This document shows positions 1 to 5,165 of a DNA stretch of 5,165 bases, in pieces (position 1 is the stretch's first letter; each line of letters opens with the position of its first letter). The stretch is taken from contig JALRGZ010000205.1 of NCBI GenBank assembly GCA_023253295.1, positions 1-5,165 of the forward strand, written 5' to 3'. The notes under the pieces were generated by a model. That model made no database searches. It saw nothing but the letters and a program-made list of their open reading frames with translations, and was not told where the DNA came from. The translations under genes and the position numbers were made by a program. This DNA is from Flavobacterium sp. (lineage in GTDB: Bacteria > Bacteroidota > Bacteroidia > Flavobacteriales > Flavobacteriaceae).

Positions 1-446
1 TTAAATAATTGTCCGTCGCTCAAGAAAGCACCTTGTTGAATTAATGAAAAAATTGATGTATTTCGCTCTTCCGTAAACACTTTTTTACCTACTTTCATTT
101 CAATAGTTTCGGTAAACATATTATCACTAAGCCATTGCAAACCTTCTTTCGTCAAAAAGTCTACTTCTGGAACTAACGATTTTAAAACAATTGACTGAAC
201 GTAGCTATCAAATGCTTGAAACAAGAAAATATGATTTTTAGAAAAATGCTCTAAATATTCCGCCTTTGATAAAACTCCTTCCCAAATCAAATCAGAAAAA
301 ACATCTAATTCTTGCTCTGCCACTTCTGGTTTGTCAACTTTAATTTTATCCCACTCTGCTTTATCAATAGATTGAGTCGCTAAAAAGTTAGTAAACTCTG
401 GATGCAATTCTTCAAACTGTTCTTTGGTTAATCTTGAATATTTCAT
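1..446 (-). CDS. DUF6495-like hypothetical protein, 3' end outside window
   Basis: This is an open frame of 148 codons with no stop, starting at the ATG at 446-444 and running off the left edge, so the C-terminus is missing. The protein begins MKYSRLTKEQFEELHPEF and continues through an acidic helical stretch (around residues 40-50, EVAEQELDVFSDLIW) and an aromatic segment near residues 58-72 (EYLEHFSKNHIFLFQ). From memory this resembles the DUF6495 family of Flavobacteriia, small cytosolic proteins of about 155-160 residues with no known function; if so, only about ten residues are missing. I see no signal peptide, membrane segment or catalytic motif. No Shine-Dalgarno sequence precedes the ATG, which is normal in this phylum. 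The gene follows the rplI terminator, so it probably has its own promoter, but I found no good TTTG/TAnnTTTG match in 447-500. That it is a gene is secure from frame and composition; the family name is less so. Confidence 0.8.
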   Translation of the reverse strand, partial: MKYSRLTKEQFEELHPEFTNFLATQSIDKAEWDKIKVDKPEVAEQELDVFSDLIWEGVLSKAEYLEHFSKNHIFLFQAFDSYVQSIVLKSLVPEVDFLTKEGLQWLSDNMFTETIEMKVGKKVFTEERNTSIFSLIQQGAFLSDGQLF

Positions 447-496
447 TAATGTTAAATATTTTTTTGCGCCTAAATCCAGACACAGAAATTAATTAT

Positions 497-527
497 AAAA
501 AAAAATCCCGATTTGCATCGGGATTTT
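497..527 (-). terminator. Rho-independent terminator of the rpsF-rpsR-rplI operon
   Basis: Read on the minus strand, an 11-bp stem (AAAATCCCGAT paired with ATCGGGATTTT) closes a GCAA loop, a stable GNRA-type tetraloop. The T-run overlapping and following the 3' arm (positions 505-497) has nine Ts. It begins 18 bases after the rplI stop codon, where an operon terminator is expected. On the plus strand the stem is followed by only four Ts, so termination should be mainly in the minus direction. Confidence 0.92.
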
Positions 528-545
528 AGTATAAGTGATAAGAAA

Positions 546-989
546 TTATGCTTTTTCAGCAACAATTTCGTAAGGTAAGTCAACGATAACATCTCTGTGT
601 AATCTTACAGTAGCTGAATATTTTCCAGTACGTTTTACAATTCCACTAGTGATGAATTTTCTTTCGATAGATTGACCTGCTTTTTCTAAAGCATCAACGA
701 TGTCGATATTTGTGATTGAACCAAATAATTTTTCACCTCCTGCTTTAGCAGCTATTTTAATTTCAAGAGCTTTCAAAGCTTCAGCAGTAGCTTTAGCATC
801 AGCAATAATTTTAGCTTCTTTGTGCGCTCTTTGTTTTAGGTTTTCAGCTAATACTTTTTTAGCAGAAGCAGTAGCTAACTGTGCAAATCCTTGTGGGATT
901 AAGTAGTTACGACCGTATCCGTTTTTTACAGTTACGATATCATCTTTAAAACCTAAGTTTTGAACGTCTTTCTTTAAAATAAGTTCCAT
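546..989 (-). CDS. rplI: 50S ribosomal protein bL9
   Basis: This encodes ribosomal protein bL9 (147 residues, the usual length), which binds 23S rRNA near the base of the L1 stalk and reaches toward a neighbouring ribosome, helping maintain reading frame. The N-terminal domain (about 1-50) carries the family signature at residues 13-40, including GFKDDIVTVKNGYGRNYLIP. A long Ala/Lys-rich connecting helix follows (about 41-76). The C-terminal domain (about 77-147) contains the conserved GGEKLFGSIT at 84-93 and a closing VDLPYEIVAE strand. It is the last gene of the rpsF-rpsR-rplI operon, 65 bases after rpsR, and is followed by a strong terminator. Unlike its neighbours it has a clear Shine-Dalgarno sequence, AAGGA, 7 nt before the ATG, which fixes the start. 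I see no truncation or missing conserved block. Confidence 0.98.
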   Translation of the reverse strand: MELILKKDVQNLGFKDDIVTVKNGYGRNYLIPQGFAQLATASAKKVLAENLKQRAHKEAKIIADAKATAEALKALEIKIAAKAGGEKLFGSITNIDIVDALEKAGQSIERKFITSGIVKRTGKYSATVRLHRDVIVDLPYEIVAEKA

Positions 990-996
990 GTTGTTG

Positions 997-1001
997 TCCT
1001 T
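997..1001 (-). promoter_or_regulatory. Shine-Dalgarno sequence of rplI
   Basis: On the minus strand AAGGA lies 7 nt before the rplI ATG (ACAAGGACAACAAC then ATG), which is close to optimal spacing for pairing with the UCCUU of the 16S 3' tail. The other five complete starts in the window have only A/T-rich leaders, the rule in Bacteroidota, so this site stands out. Confidence 0.65.
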
Positions 1002-1012
1002 GTATTTTAGAA

Positions 1013-1037
1013 GTTAGCCCGCCAACGGCGAGGCAAC
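1013..1037 (-). promoter_or_regulatory. GC-rich hairpin in the rpsR-rplI spacer, possible cis-regulatory RNA
   Basis: In the minus-strand transcript three paired blocks stack: GUU with AAC, GCC with GGC, and CGCC with GGCG, closing a GUU loop, with one bulged U on each side (10 bp in all). Sixteen of the 25 bases are G or C, in an otherwise very A/T-rich spacer (for example 1041-1063). It sits 17 nt after the rpsR stop and ends 23 nt before the rplI start, close to the Shine-Dalgarno sequence. There is no T-run after it (TTCTAAAATAC follows), so it is not an intrinsic terminator. It could be a ribosomal protein binding site, a processing or stability element, or a translation-control hairpin. 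The sequence shows only the structure, not its role. Confidence 0.5.
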
Positions 1038-1054
1038 AACTTAATTAATTATTA

Positions 1055-1351
1055 TTATTTTAATAAGTCAGCCACATATGGCATTAAAGCTAAGTGACGA
1101 GCTCTTTTTACAGCTACAGACACTTTTCTTTGGTATTTCAAAGAAGTACCAGTTAAACGACGTGGTAAAATTTTACCTTGCTCGTTTACAAATTTCAATA
1201 AGAAATCAGCATCTTTATAATCTACATATTTGATACCTGATTTTTTGAAACGACAATACTTTTTAGTTTTGTTAGTTTCGATATTTAAAGGAGTAAGATA
1301 TCTGATATCTCCGTCTTTTTTTCCTGAAGCAGATTGTTGTAATGTTGCCAT
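1055..1351 (-). CDS. rpsR: 30S ribosomal protein bS18
   Basis: This encodes ribosomal protein bS18 (98 residues), which pairs with bS6 on the 30S platform and contacts the central domain of 16S rRNA. The conserved core is at residues 42-92: YVDYKDADFLLKFVNEQGK, then ILPRRLTGTS and LKYQR (61-75), then KRARHLALMPY (82-92). The N-terminal part, about 30 residues before KKYCRFKK, is longer than in E. coli bS18 (75 residues), as is common in Bacteroidota. A single Cys (C33) remains in the N-terminal region, so no zinc-binding cysteine cluster is present. The start follows the rpsF stop by 5 bases (TTATC) with no Shine-Dalgarno sequence, which suggests translation linked to rpsF. In Flavobacterium johnsoniae bS18 is one of the proteins that sequester the anti-Shine-Dalgarno tail; that role is known for the family and not shown here. 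Confidence 0.98.
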   Translation of the reverse strand: MATLQQSASGKKDGDIRYLTPLNIETNKTKKYCRFKKSGIKYVDYKDADFLLKFVNEQGKILPRRLTGTSLKYQRKVSVAVKRARHLALMPYVADLLK

Positions 1352-1356
1352 GATAA

Positions 1357-1698
1357 TTAAGCTTTTTGAGATTTAAGTTTTGCTCTTCTTCTTTCAGCCC
1401 AAGAGATAGCATGTTTGTCAAGACTTACAGTTAAGAAACGCATAACTCTTTCGTCACGTCTAAATTCAGTTTCAAAAGCTACTAATACTTCAGGAGCTAC
1501 TTTGAATTCGAATAAATGATAAAAACCAGATTTTTTGTTTTGGATTTCGTAAGCCATTTTTTTAAGACCCCAATCCTCTTTAGCTACCATTTCTGCTCCT
1601 CTACTAGTAAGAAAATCTTCAAATTTGCTTACTGTTTCCTTTACCTGAACATCAGATAAAACGGGATTTAAAATGAAAACAGTTTCATAATGATTCAT
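1357..1698 (-). CDS. rpsF: 30S ribosomal protein bS6
   Basis: This encodes ribosomal protein bS6 (113 residues), the partner of bS18 in the 30S platform and first gene of the operon. The family landmarks are the opening strand MNHYETVFILNP, the DWGLKKMAYEIQNKKSGFYHLFEF segment (about residues 42-65), and RRDERVMRFLTVSLDKH (about 80-96). The C-terminal tail (about 97-113, ending RRRAKLKSQKA) is basic with no terminal glutamates, so it lacks the end that RimK extends in E. coli bS6. The ATG at 1698-1696 is the natural start, since the motif begins almost at once. A perfect Bacteroidota-type promoter lies upstream, giving a predicted leader of about 25 nt. There is no Shine-Dalgarno sequence (ATTATTTCTT precedes the ATG). 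Confidence 0.98.
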   Translation of the reverse strand: MNHYETVFILNPVLSDVQVKETVSKFEDFLTSRGAEMVAKEDWGLKKMAYEIQNKKSGFYHLFEFKVAPEVLVAFETEFRRDERVMRFLTVSLDKHAISWAERRRAKLKSQKA

Positions 1699-1728
1699 AA
1701 GAAATAATTTATTTTGTTAAATTGGCTG

Positions 1729-1759
1729 CAAAAATAGTTCTTTTTATTCAACCACCAAA
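1729..1759 (-). promoter_or_regulatory. Bacteroidota-type promoter of the rpsF operon
   Basis: On the minus strand TTTG (1759-1756), then exactly 19 bases, then TATTTTTG (1736-1729). This matches the Bacteroidota housekeeping consensus TTTG-N19-TAnnTTTG at every defined position. Transcription should start near 1722-1724, leaving a leader of about 25 nt before the rpsF ATG. That is too short for the S6:S18-binding leader found before rpsF in many other bacteria. The start site is inferred from spacing. Confidence 0.85.
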
Positions 1760-1776
1760 TTTAATTTTAAAAAATA

Positions 1777-1820
1777 TCGATGCAACACACTTTTATTCGA
1801 TGTAATGCAAAAAAAATCGA
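1777..1820. repeat. Three TCGA-anchored direct repeats at exact 20-bp period, possible LytTR operator
   Basis: TCGATGCAA (1777-1785) and TCGATGTAA (1797-1805) agree at 8 of 9 positions; a third, weaker copy keeps only TCGA plus an A (1817-1820, followed by CAAAC). The spacing from TCGA to TCGA is 20 bases both times, about two helical turns, so all copies face the same side of the DNA. LytTR regulators such as AgrA bind paired imperfect 9-bp direct repeats with a similar period of about 21 bp. The repeats lie roughly 45-90 bases upstream of the predicted start of the adjacent LytTR gene, and upstream of the rpsF promoter on the other side. An autoregulatory operator is an inference from layout; chance repetition in AT-rich DNA is not excluded. 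Confidence 0.4.
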
Positions 1821-1826
1821 CAAACA

Positions 1827-1858
1827 TTAGTTTTTTTAAAAAAATGTATTTACTTTTA
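1827..1858 (+). promoter_or_regulatory. Weak candidate promoter of the LytTR response regulator gene
   Basis: TTAG (1827-1830), 20 bases, then TACTTTTA (1851-1858) resembles TTTG-N19-TAnnTTTG with one mismatch in each element and one extra spacer base. A start near 1865 would leave a leader of about 22 nt. The spacer contains a perfect T7A7 palindrome (1831-1844), an unusual run that may bend or stiffen the promoter. The imperfect match would fit a promoter that needs an activator, but this is a weak call. Confidence 0.4.
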
Positions 1859-1886
1859 CGCTACCAAATCTTTAAATCAAATAATT

Positions 1887-2585
1887 ATGAAACTAAATTG
1901 TGTCGTAGTTGATGACAGTTCGATACAAAGGATGATCATCGCAAAATTAGTAAATAATCACCCAAACCTACACTTAGTGGGGGATTTTTCTAATGCAATT
2001 GAAGCTAAGAGCTGCATGTCTGTAAACAATGTAGACCTTATATACCTTGATGTAGAAATGCCTGTTATTAGTGGTTTTGACTTTTTAGATGGTCTAAAAA
2101 CCAAACCACAAATTATTTTTATTACTTCAAAGACTGAATATGCCTTAAAAGCTTTTGATTATGACGCAACTGATTATCTACAAAAACCTATCGCTGTAGA
2201 TCGTTTTAATGCTTCTGTAAAAAGAGCTTTAGACCTTTATCTTCTTAAACAAGATATTAAAAAAGAATTAGAAGGAGAACACATCTTTATAAAAAGTAAT
2301 TTAAAAAAGTTAAAAATATTCACTGCTAGAATTAAATGGATAGAAGCTTTTGGAGATTACGTTAGAGTAGTTACAGAAGACGATAGCCACTTAGTGCTTT
2401 CTACCATGAAATCTTTTGAAAATGACTTGCCAAGGAAAAAATTTGTACGTGTTCATAAATCCTACATTATAAACATTGACAAAGTTGAACGTTTCAATAG
2501 TAAATTTGCTGAAATTGGAACCACTAAAATTCCTTTAAGTAGAAACAAGAAAGAAGATTTAATCAAAGCTCTTTCTTACGCTTAA
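1887..2585 (+). CDS. LytTR-family DNA-binding response regulator
   Basis: This is a two-domain cytosolic transcription factor of 232 residues, typical for the LytR/AlgR type. The receiver domain (about 3-118) has the acidic pair D9-D10, the predicted phosphoacceptor D55 (in LIYLDVEMP), the switch residue T80 (FITSK), and K100-P101 (YLQKPI), so all residues for phosphorylation are present. After a charged linker (about 119-131) comes a LytTR DNA-binding domain (about 132-230), with IKWIEAFGDYVRV, RVHKSYIINIDKVERF (188-203) and a closing IPLSRNKKEDL. In the usual pathway a LytS-like histidine kinase phosphorylates it and the LytTR domain binds direct repeats. No kinase gene is in the window, so partner and target genes are unknown. 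It is divergent from rpsF and convergent with priA (7-base gap). The ATG has no Shine-Dalgarno sequence; the receiver fold starts right after it, supporting the start. Family is certain, regulon unknown. Confidence 0.95.
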   Translation: MKLNCVVVDDSSIQRMIIAKLVNNHPNLHLVGDFSNAIEAKSCMSVNNVDLIYLDVEMPVISGFDFLDGLKTKPQIIFITSKTEYALKAFDYDATDYLQKPIAVDRFNASVKRALDLYLLKQDIKKELEGEHIFIKSNLKKLKIFTARIKWIEAFGDYVRVVTEDDSHLVLSTMKSFENDLPRKKFVRVHKSYIINIDKVERFNSKFAEIGTTKIPLSRNKKEDLIKALSYA

Positions 2586-2592
2586 AAAAATA

Positions 2593-5046
2593 TTAATAAA
2601 AGTCTACATTCAAAGTAACTTTTACAGCTCTAAAAGCAGCTACACTCTCAAAACTATTCAATATTTTTTGGATAGTTTTTTTTGTGCCCAATACGGAGAC
2701 TTCTTGAGGAATTTTTACCATTATAGTTCTGATATATTCATTCCTGATTCTATTAATAGGTGGTTCCTCTGGCCCAAGAACTGGAATCCCTAAATTTTGA
2801 GATAAAACTTGATACAACCACATAGAAGCTTCTTTTAATTTATTAAAGTCGCGATGTTTTAAACTTAATTTAATAATTCTAAAATAAGGCGGATATTTAT
2901 AAATTAAACGATCATACAATTGTTCTTTATACATTCCTAAGTAATCATTATTAGTAACTTGTTGAATCGTATTATGTAGCGGATTATAGGTTTGAATAAT
3001 TACTTTTCCTTGTTTTTCTGAACGACCTGCACGACCAGCTACCTGTACCATGGTTTGAAAGCTTCTTTCAAAAGCTCTAAAATCAGGATGATAAAGCATA
3101 TTATCTGCATTCATGATTCCTACCAAACTCACATTATCAAAATCCAATCCTTTTGCTAACATTTGGGTTCCAACCATAATATCAATTTCTCTGTTTTTGA
3201 AACTATCGATAATTTTTTCAAAACCAAATTTTCCTCGAGTAGTATCCTGATCCATCCTTCCTATTTTCCGTTCTGGAAATAATTGAATCAATTCCTGCTG
3301 AATTTGCTCAGTACCAAATCCTTTAGCCGTTAAATCGATTCCTGAACAGCTATGACAACGGGTAGGTTTAGCAATCGAATAGCCACAATAATGACAACGC
3401 AATTCGTTTTTATGCTTGTGATAGGTTAAACTCACATCGCATTGTTGACATTGAGGAACATGACCACAAGTCATACATTCTAACAAAGGCGAATACCCTC
3501 TCCTATTTTGGAACAATATCACCTGTTCTCCCGAAGATACAGCTGTCGCTATAGCATCGATTAAAACATCACTAAAATGTCCCGTCATTCGCTTTCGAAA
3601 ATACTTATCCTTTAAATCAACTAATTCGATTTCTGGCAACATTACATTTCCATAACGCGCTTTAAGTTCCACTAAAGCATATTTACCTATGGTGGTATTA
3701 TAATAGGATTCTATACTTGGCGTTGCCGAACCTAACAAAACTTTTGCTTGAAAAAAACTAGCCAACACAATTGCAGCGTCACGGGCGTGATATCTGGGTG
3801 CAGGATCCATTTGCTTAAAAGTTTGCTCGTGTTCTTCATCAACAATAATAAAACCTAGATTTGAAAAAGGTAAAAATAATGCCGAACGAGCTCCTATTAC
3901 AATTTGTGTTTTTTCTGAATTACACAAAACCTGATTCCAAACTTCTACTCGTTCATTATTATTGTATTTGGAGTGAAAAACCGCCACTTTGTTTCCAAAA
4001 TGCGCCTGCAAACGAGAAACCAATTGAGTGGTAAGAGCAATTTCTGGCAACAAATACAATACTTGTTGTCCAGTTGCTAAATAATCTTCTATCAGCTTAA
4101 TGTAAATCTCTGTTTTTCCACTTGAAGTCACTCCGTGTAACAAACAAACTTCTTTATCTAAGAAACTGTTTTTAATTCCATCAAAAGCTTGAAGTTGCGC
4201 TTCACTTAATTTTAATAATGCATCGTTAGATTCACCTGTAAAATTTACTCGATCTTCTTGAATGAAATAATCCTCTAAAATTTGCTTTTCAATTAAAGCC
4301 TTTACTACCGCCGCTGTACTACCTGATGCTTCGGTTAATTCTTTTACAACAATGGGCTTATTATGATTTCTAGCACTAAGTTGAAAATAAGAAAGTACAA
4401 TTTCTCTTTGTTTTGCAGCATTTTTTAAAACTTCTAATAATTGAGATAATCCTTCATTAGATTCGTACTGGGAATGTAATCGAATATATCGAACTAATTT
4501 AGGCTTGTACGATTCTTGGATTTCATCTTGCAAAACCACAATATTCTTATCAATCATTTTTTGAATAATGGGAAAAATATTTTTTTTATTCAAAATTCCC
4601 ATCACATCCTGTACTCGCAAAGAAGATTGTTGTTGCAACGCCTGAAAGACCAAAAACTCATCGTCAGTTAACAAACTTTCATCCACAAAACCTCCTACTT
4701 TTTGAGTAATCAAAGTTTCGTTTTCCAATAACAATGCACTAGGAATTGCACCACGATACACATCGCCGATGGCACACATATAATACAAAGCAATCCATTG
4801 CCAATGTTTAATTTGATTTTCAGCAACAATAGGTTTTTCATCTAAGATTTGATGAATTTCTTTTGCTTCGTATAAAAGGGGTTGGTTTTGATGTAAATCG
4901 ATTGCTAAAGCAGTGTATATTTTACTTTTCCCAAATGGAACCGCTATACGCATTCCTTTTTGTATATAATGGTATTCTGCTTCAGAAACACTATAGGTAA
5001 AGGTCTTAGCGAGTGCTAATGGCAAAATTACTTCAACAAAATACAT
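2593..5046 (-). CDS. priA: Primosomal protein N' (replication restart helicase PriA)
   Basis: PriA is a 3'-to-5' DNA helicase that recognises stalled or collapsed forks and starts reloading of the replicative helicase. The N-terminal 3'-end-binding domain spans about 1-105 (MYFVEVILPLALAKTFTYSV, then VPFGKSK). A winged-helix region follows (about 110-270). The helicase core has Walker A GVTSSGKT (305-312), DEEH box (403-406), SAT motif (440-442), GTQMLAKGLDFDNV (about 626-639) and QVAGRAGR (668-675). Eight cysteines form the two zinc-binding sites: 524, 527, 533, 536, 551, 554, 564, 567. A C-terminal domain (about 690-817) includes YKYPPYFRI and GPEEPPINRIRNEYIR. All catalytic and zinc residues are present. 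At 817 residues it is longer than E. coli PriA (732), as I expect in Bacteroidota, with much of the extra length before the helicase core. No Shine-Dalgarno sequence precedes the ATG; the usual PriA N-terminus confirms it. Confidence 0.98.
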   Translation of the reverse strand: MYFVEVILPLALAKTFTYSVSEAEYHYIQKGMRIAVPFGKSKIYTALAIDLHQNQPLLYEAKEIHQILDEKPIVAENQIKHWQWIALYYMCAIGDVYRGAIPSALLLENETLITQKVGGFVDESLLTDDEFLVFQALQQQSSLRVQDVMGILNKKNIFPIIQKMIDKNIVVLQDEIQESYKPKLVRYIRLHSQYESNEGLSQLLEVLKNAAKQREIVLSYFQLSARNHNKPIVVKELTEASGSTAAVVKALIEKQILEDYFIQEDRVNFTGESNDALLKLSEAQLQAFDGIKNSFLDKEVCLLHGVTSSGKTEIYIKLIEDYLATGQQVLYLLPEIALTTQLVSRLQAHFGNKVAVFHSKYNNNERVEVWNQVLCNSEKTQIVIGARSALFLPFSNLGFIIVDEEHEQTFKQMDPAPRYHARDAAIVLASFFQAKVLLGSATPSIESYYNTTIGKYALVELKARYGNVMLPEIELVDLKDKYFRKRMTGHFSDVLIDAIATAVSSGEQVILFQNRRGYSPLLECMTCGHVPQCQQCDVSLTYHKHKNELRCHYCGYSIAKPTRCHSCSGIDLTAKGFGTEQIQQELIQLFPERKIGRMDQDTTRGKFGFEKIIDSFKNREIDIMVGTQMLAKGLDFDNVSLVGIMNADNMLYHPDFRAFERSFQTMVQVAGRAGRSEKQGKVIIQTYNPLHNTIQQVTNNDYLGMYKEQLYDRLIYKYPPYFRIIKLSLKHRDFNKLKEASMWLYQVLSQNLGIPVLGPEEPPINRIRNEYIRTIMVKIPQEVSVLGTKKTIQKILNSFESVAAFRAVKVTLNVDFY
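2650..2683 (+). terminator. Candidate intrinsic terminator of the LytTR gene inside priA
   Basis: On the plus strand a 10-bp stem (AAAACTATTC with GGATAGTTTT, one T-G wobble) closes a 10-base loop and runs into eight Ts (2676-2683). It begins 65 bases past the LytTR stop codon. The sequence lies antisense to the last priA codons (about residues 787-800, KKTIQKILNSFE), because the 7-base gap between the two genes has no room for a terminator. The stem is weak (few G-C pairs), so efficiency is uncertain. On the priA strand no long T-run follows. Confidence 0.5.
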
Positions 5047-5072
5047 CTATTATTACTTATTCTTTACTATTA

Positions 5073-5080
5073 AAAACCTA
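5073..5080 (-). promoter_or_regulatory. Weak -7-like element before priA
   Basis: TAGGTTTT on the minus strand matches TAnnTTTG except for the last base, and a start near 5066 would leave a leader of about 20 nt. No TTTG lies 18-20 bases upstream, so half of the promoter is missing. priA may instead be co-transcribed with the gene ending at 5097. Confidence 0.2.
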
Positions 5081-5096
5081 CTCTCCACAAACCCTA

Positions 5097-5165
5097 TTAA
5101 TGTACCAGAGAATGCTCTTTCCTCTTTTTTAATTTATTCATTACCTCATTCAACTCAAAACCAAG
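5097..5165 (-). CDS. C-terminal end of an unidentified protein upstream of priA
   Basis: From the right edge the minus strand reads 22 codons and a TAA stop at 5099-5097, with a hydrophilic, helix-like C-terminus (ELNEVMNKLKKRKEHSLVH). The other two minus frames stop within a few codons, and no plus-strand frame looks coding here. The start and nearly all of the protein lie outside the window, so no family can be named. The stop is 50 bases before the priA start and no terminator hairpin lies between, so the two genes could share a transcript. The call rests on frame and amino-acid character over a very short stretch. Confidence 0.5.
   Translation of the reverse strand, partial: LGFELNEVMNKLKKRKEHSLVH

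Noticed and set aside
447..500. A promoter for the DUF6495-like gene after the rplI terminator
   Set aside because: No TAnnTTTG-like element with an upstream TTTG at 18-20 bases was found, only loosely A/T-rich sequence.
700..906. A 68-codon plus-strand open frame antisense to rplI
   Set aside because: It lies entirely within the well-conserved rplI gene, has Ala/Ser/Leu-rich shadow composition, and no promoter or ribosome binding site was seen.
1033..1057. TTAATTAAT and TAATAATAAT runs around the rpsR stop as functional repeats
   Set aside because: They are short low-complexity A/T runs of the kind expected in this genome and show no pairing or spacing pattern.
1801..1886. A second, more distant promoter for rpsF in the far half of the intergenic region
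   Set aside because: TTTG and TA-rich pieces occur on the minus strand, but none has both elements at the expected spacing; the 1729-1759 promoter is a full match.
2547..2577. Inverted repeat AAGAAAGA / TCTTTCTT near the end of the LytTR gene as a terminator
   Set aside because: The loop is 15 bases and no T-run follows on either strand, so it is not a convincing terminator; it lies in coding sequence.
1..5165. CRISPR arrays, insertion sequences, tRNA or rRNA genes, phage or defence genes
   Set aside because: No repeat-spacer pattern, transposase, terminal inverted repeats, cloverleaf or defence-type protein was seen; the content is compact core chromosome.

Overview
The window looks like AT-rich chromosomal core DNA from a member of the Bacteroidota, most likely the Flavobacteriaceae and plausibly Flavobacterium. 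Four things point there. Nearly all starts lack a Shine-Dalgarno sequence and follow A/T-rich leaders. The rpsF promoter matches the Bacteroidota-type TTTG-N19-TAnnTTTG consensus exactly. PriA is about 817 residues, longer than the proteobacterial protein. A small protein near the left edge resembles a family I associate with Flavobacteriia. The assignment rests on protein and promoter character; no 16S rRNA is present.

Layout. Positions 1-446 (minus) hold a DUF6495-like gene whose 3' end lies outside the window. A strong intrinsic terminator (497-527) separates it from the ribosomal protein operon rpsF-rpsR-rplI (bS6, bS18, bL9), which is read right to left from 1698 to 546. The operon has a consensus promoter at 1729-1759 and a short predicted leader of about 25 nt. 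A GC-rich hairpin and the window's only convincing Shine-Dalgarno sequence lie between rpsR and rplI. The 188-base divergent intergenic region 1699-1886 is the longest gene-free stretch. It holds the rpsF promoter, a 20-bp-period set of TCGA repeats, A-tracts and a weaker promoter for the gene on the other side. A LytTR-type response regulator (1887-2585, plus) follows. It converges with priA (2593-5046, minus) across only 7 bases, and a candidate terminator for the regulator lies inside the priA coding sequence. The last 69 bases (5097-5165, minus) read as the C-terminal end of another gene upstream of priA.

How the genes relate. bS6 and bS18 bind as a pair on the 30S platform; in Flavobacterium they are known, with bS21, to help hide the anti-Shine-Dalgarno tail of 16S rRNA. 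bL9 is a 50S protein co-transcribed with them. PriA restarts stalled replication forks. The LytTR regulator has no kinase gene in the window, so its input is unknown.

No obviously new system is present; the content is mostly housekeeping. The non-coding signals most worth a second look are the phased TCGA repeats upstream of the LytTR gene and the GC-rich hairpin plus Shine-Dalgarno sequence in front of rplI.
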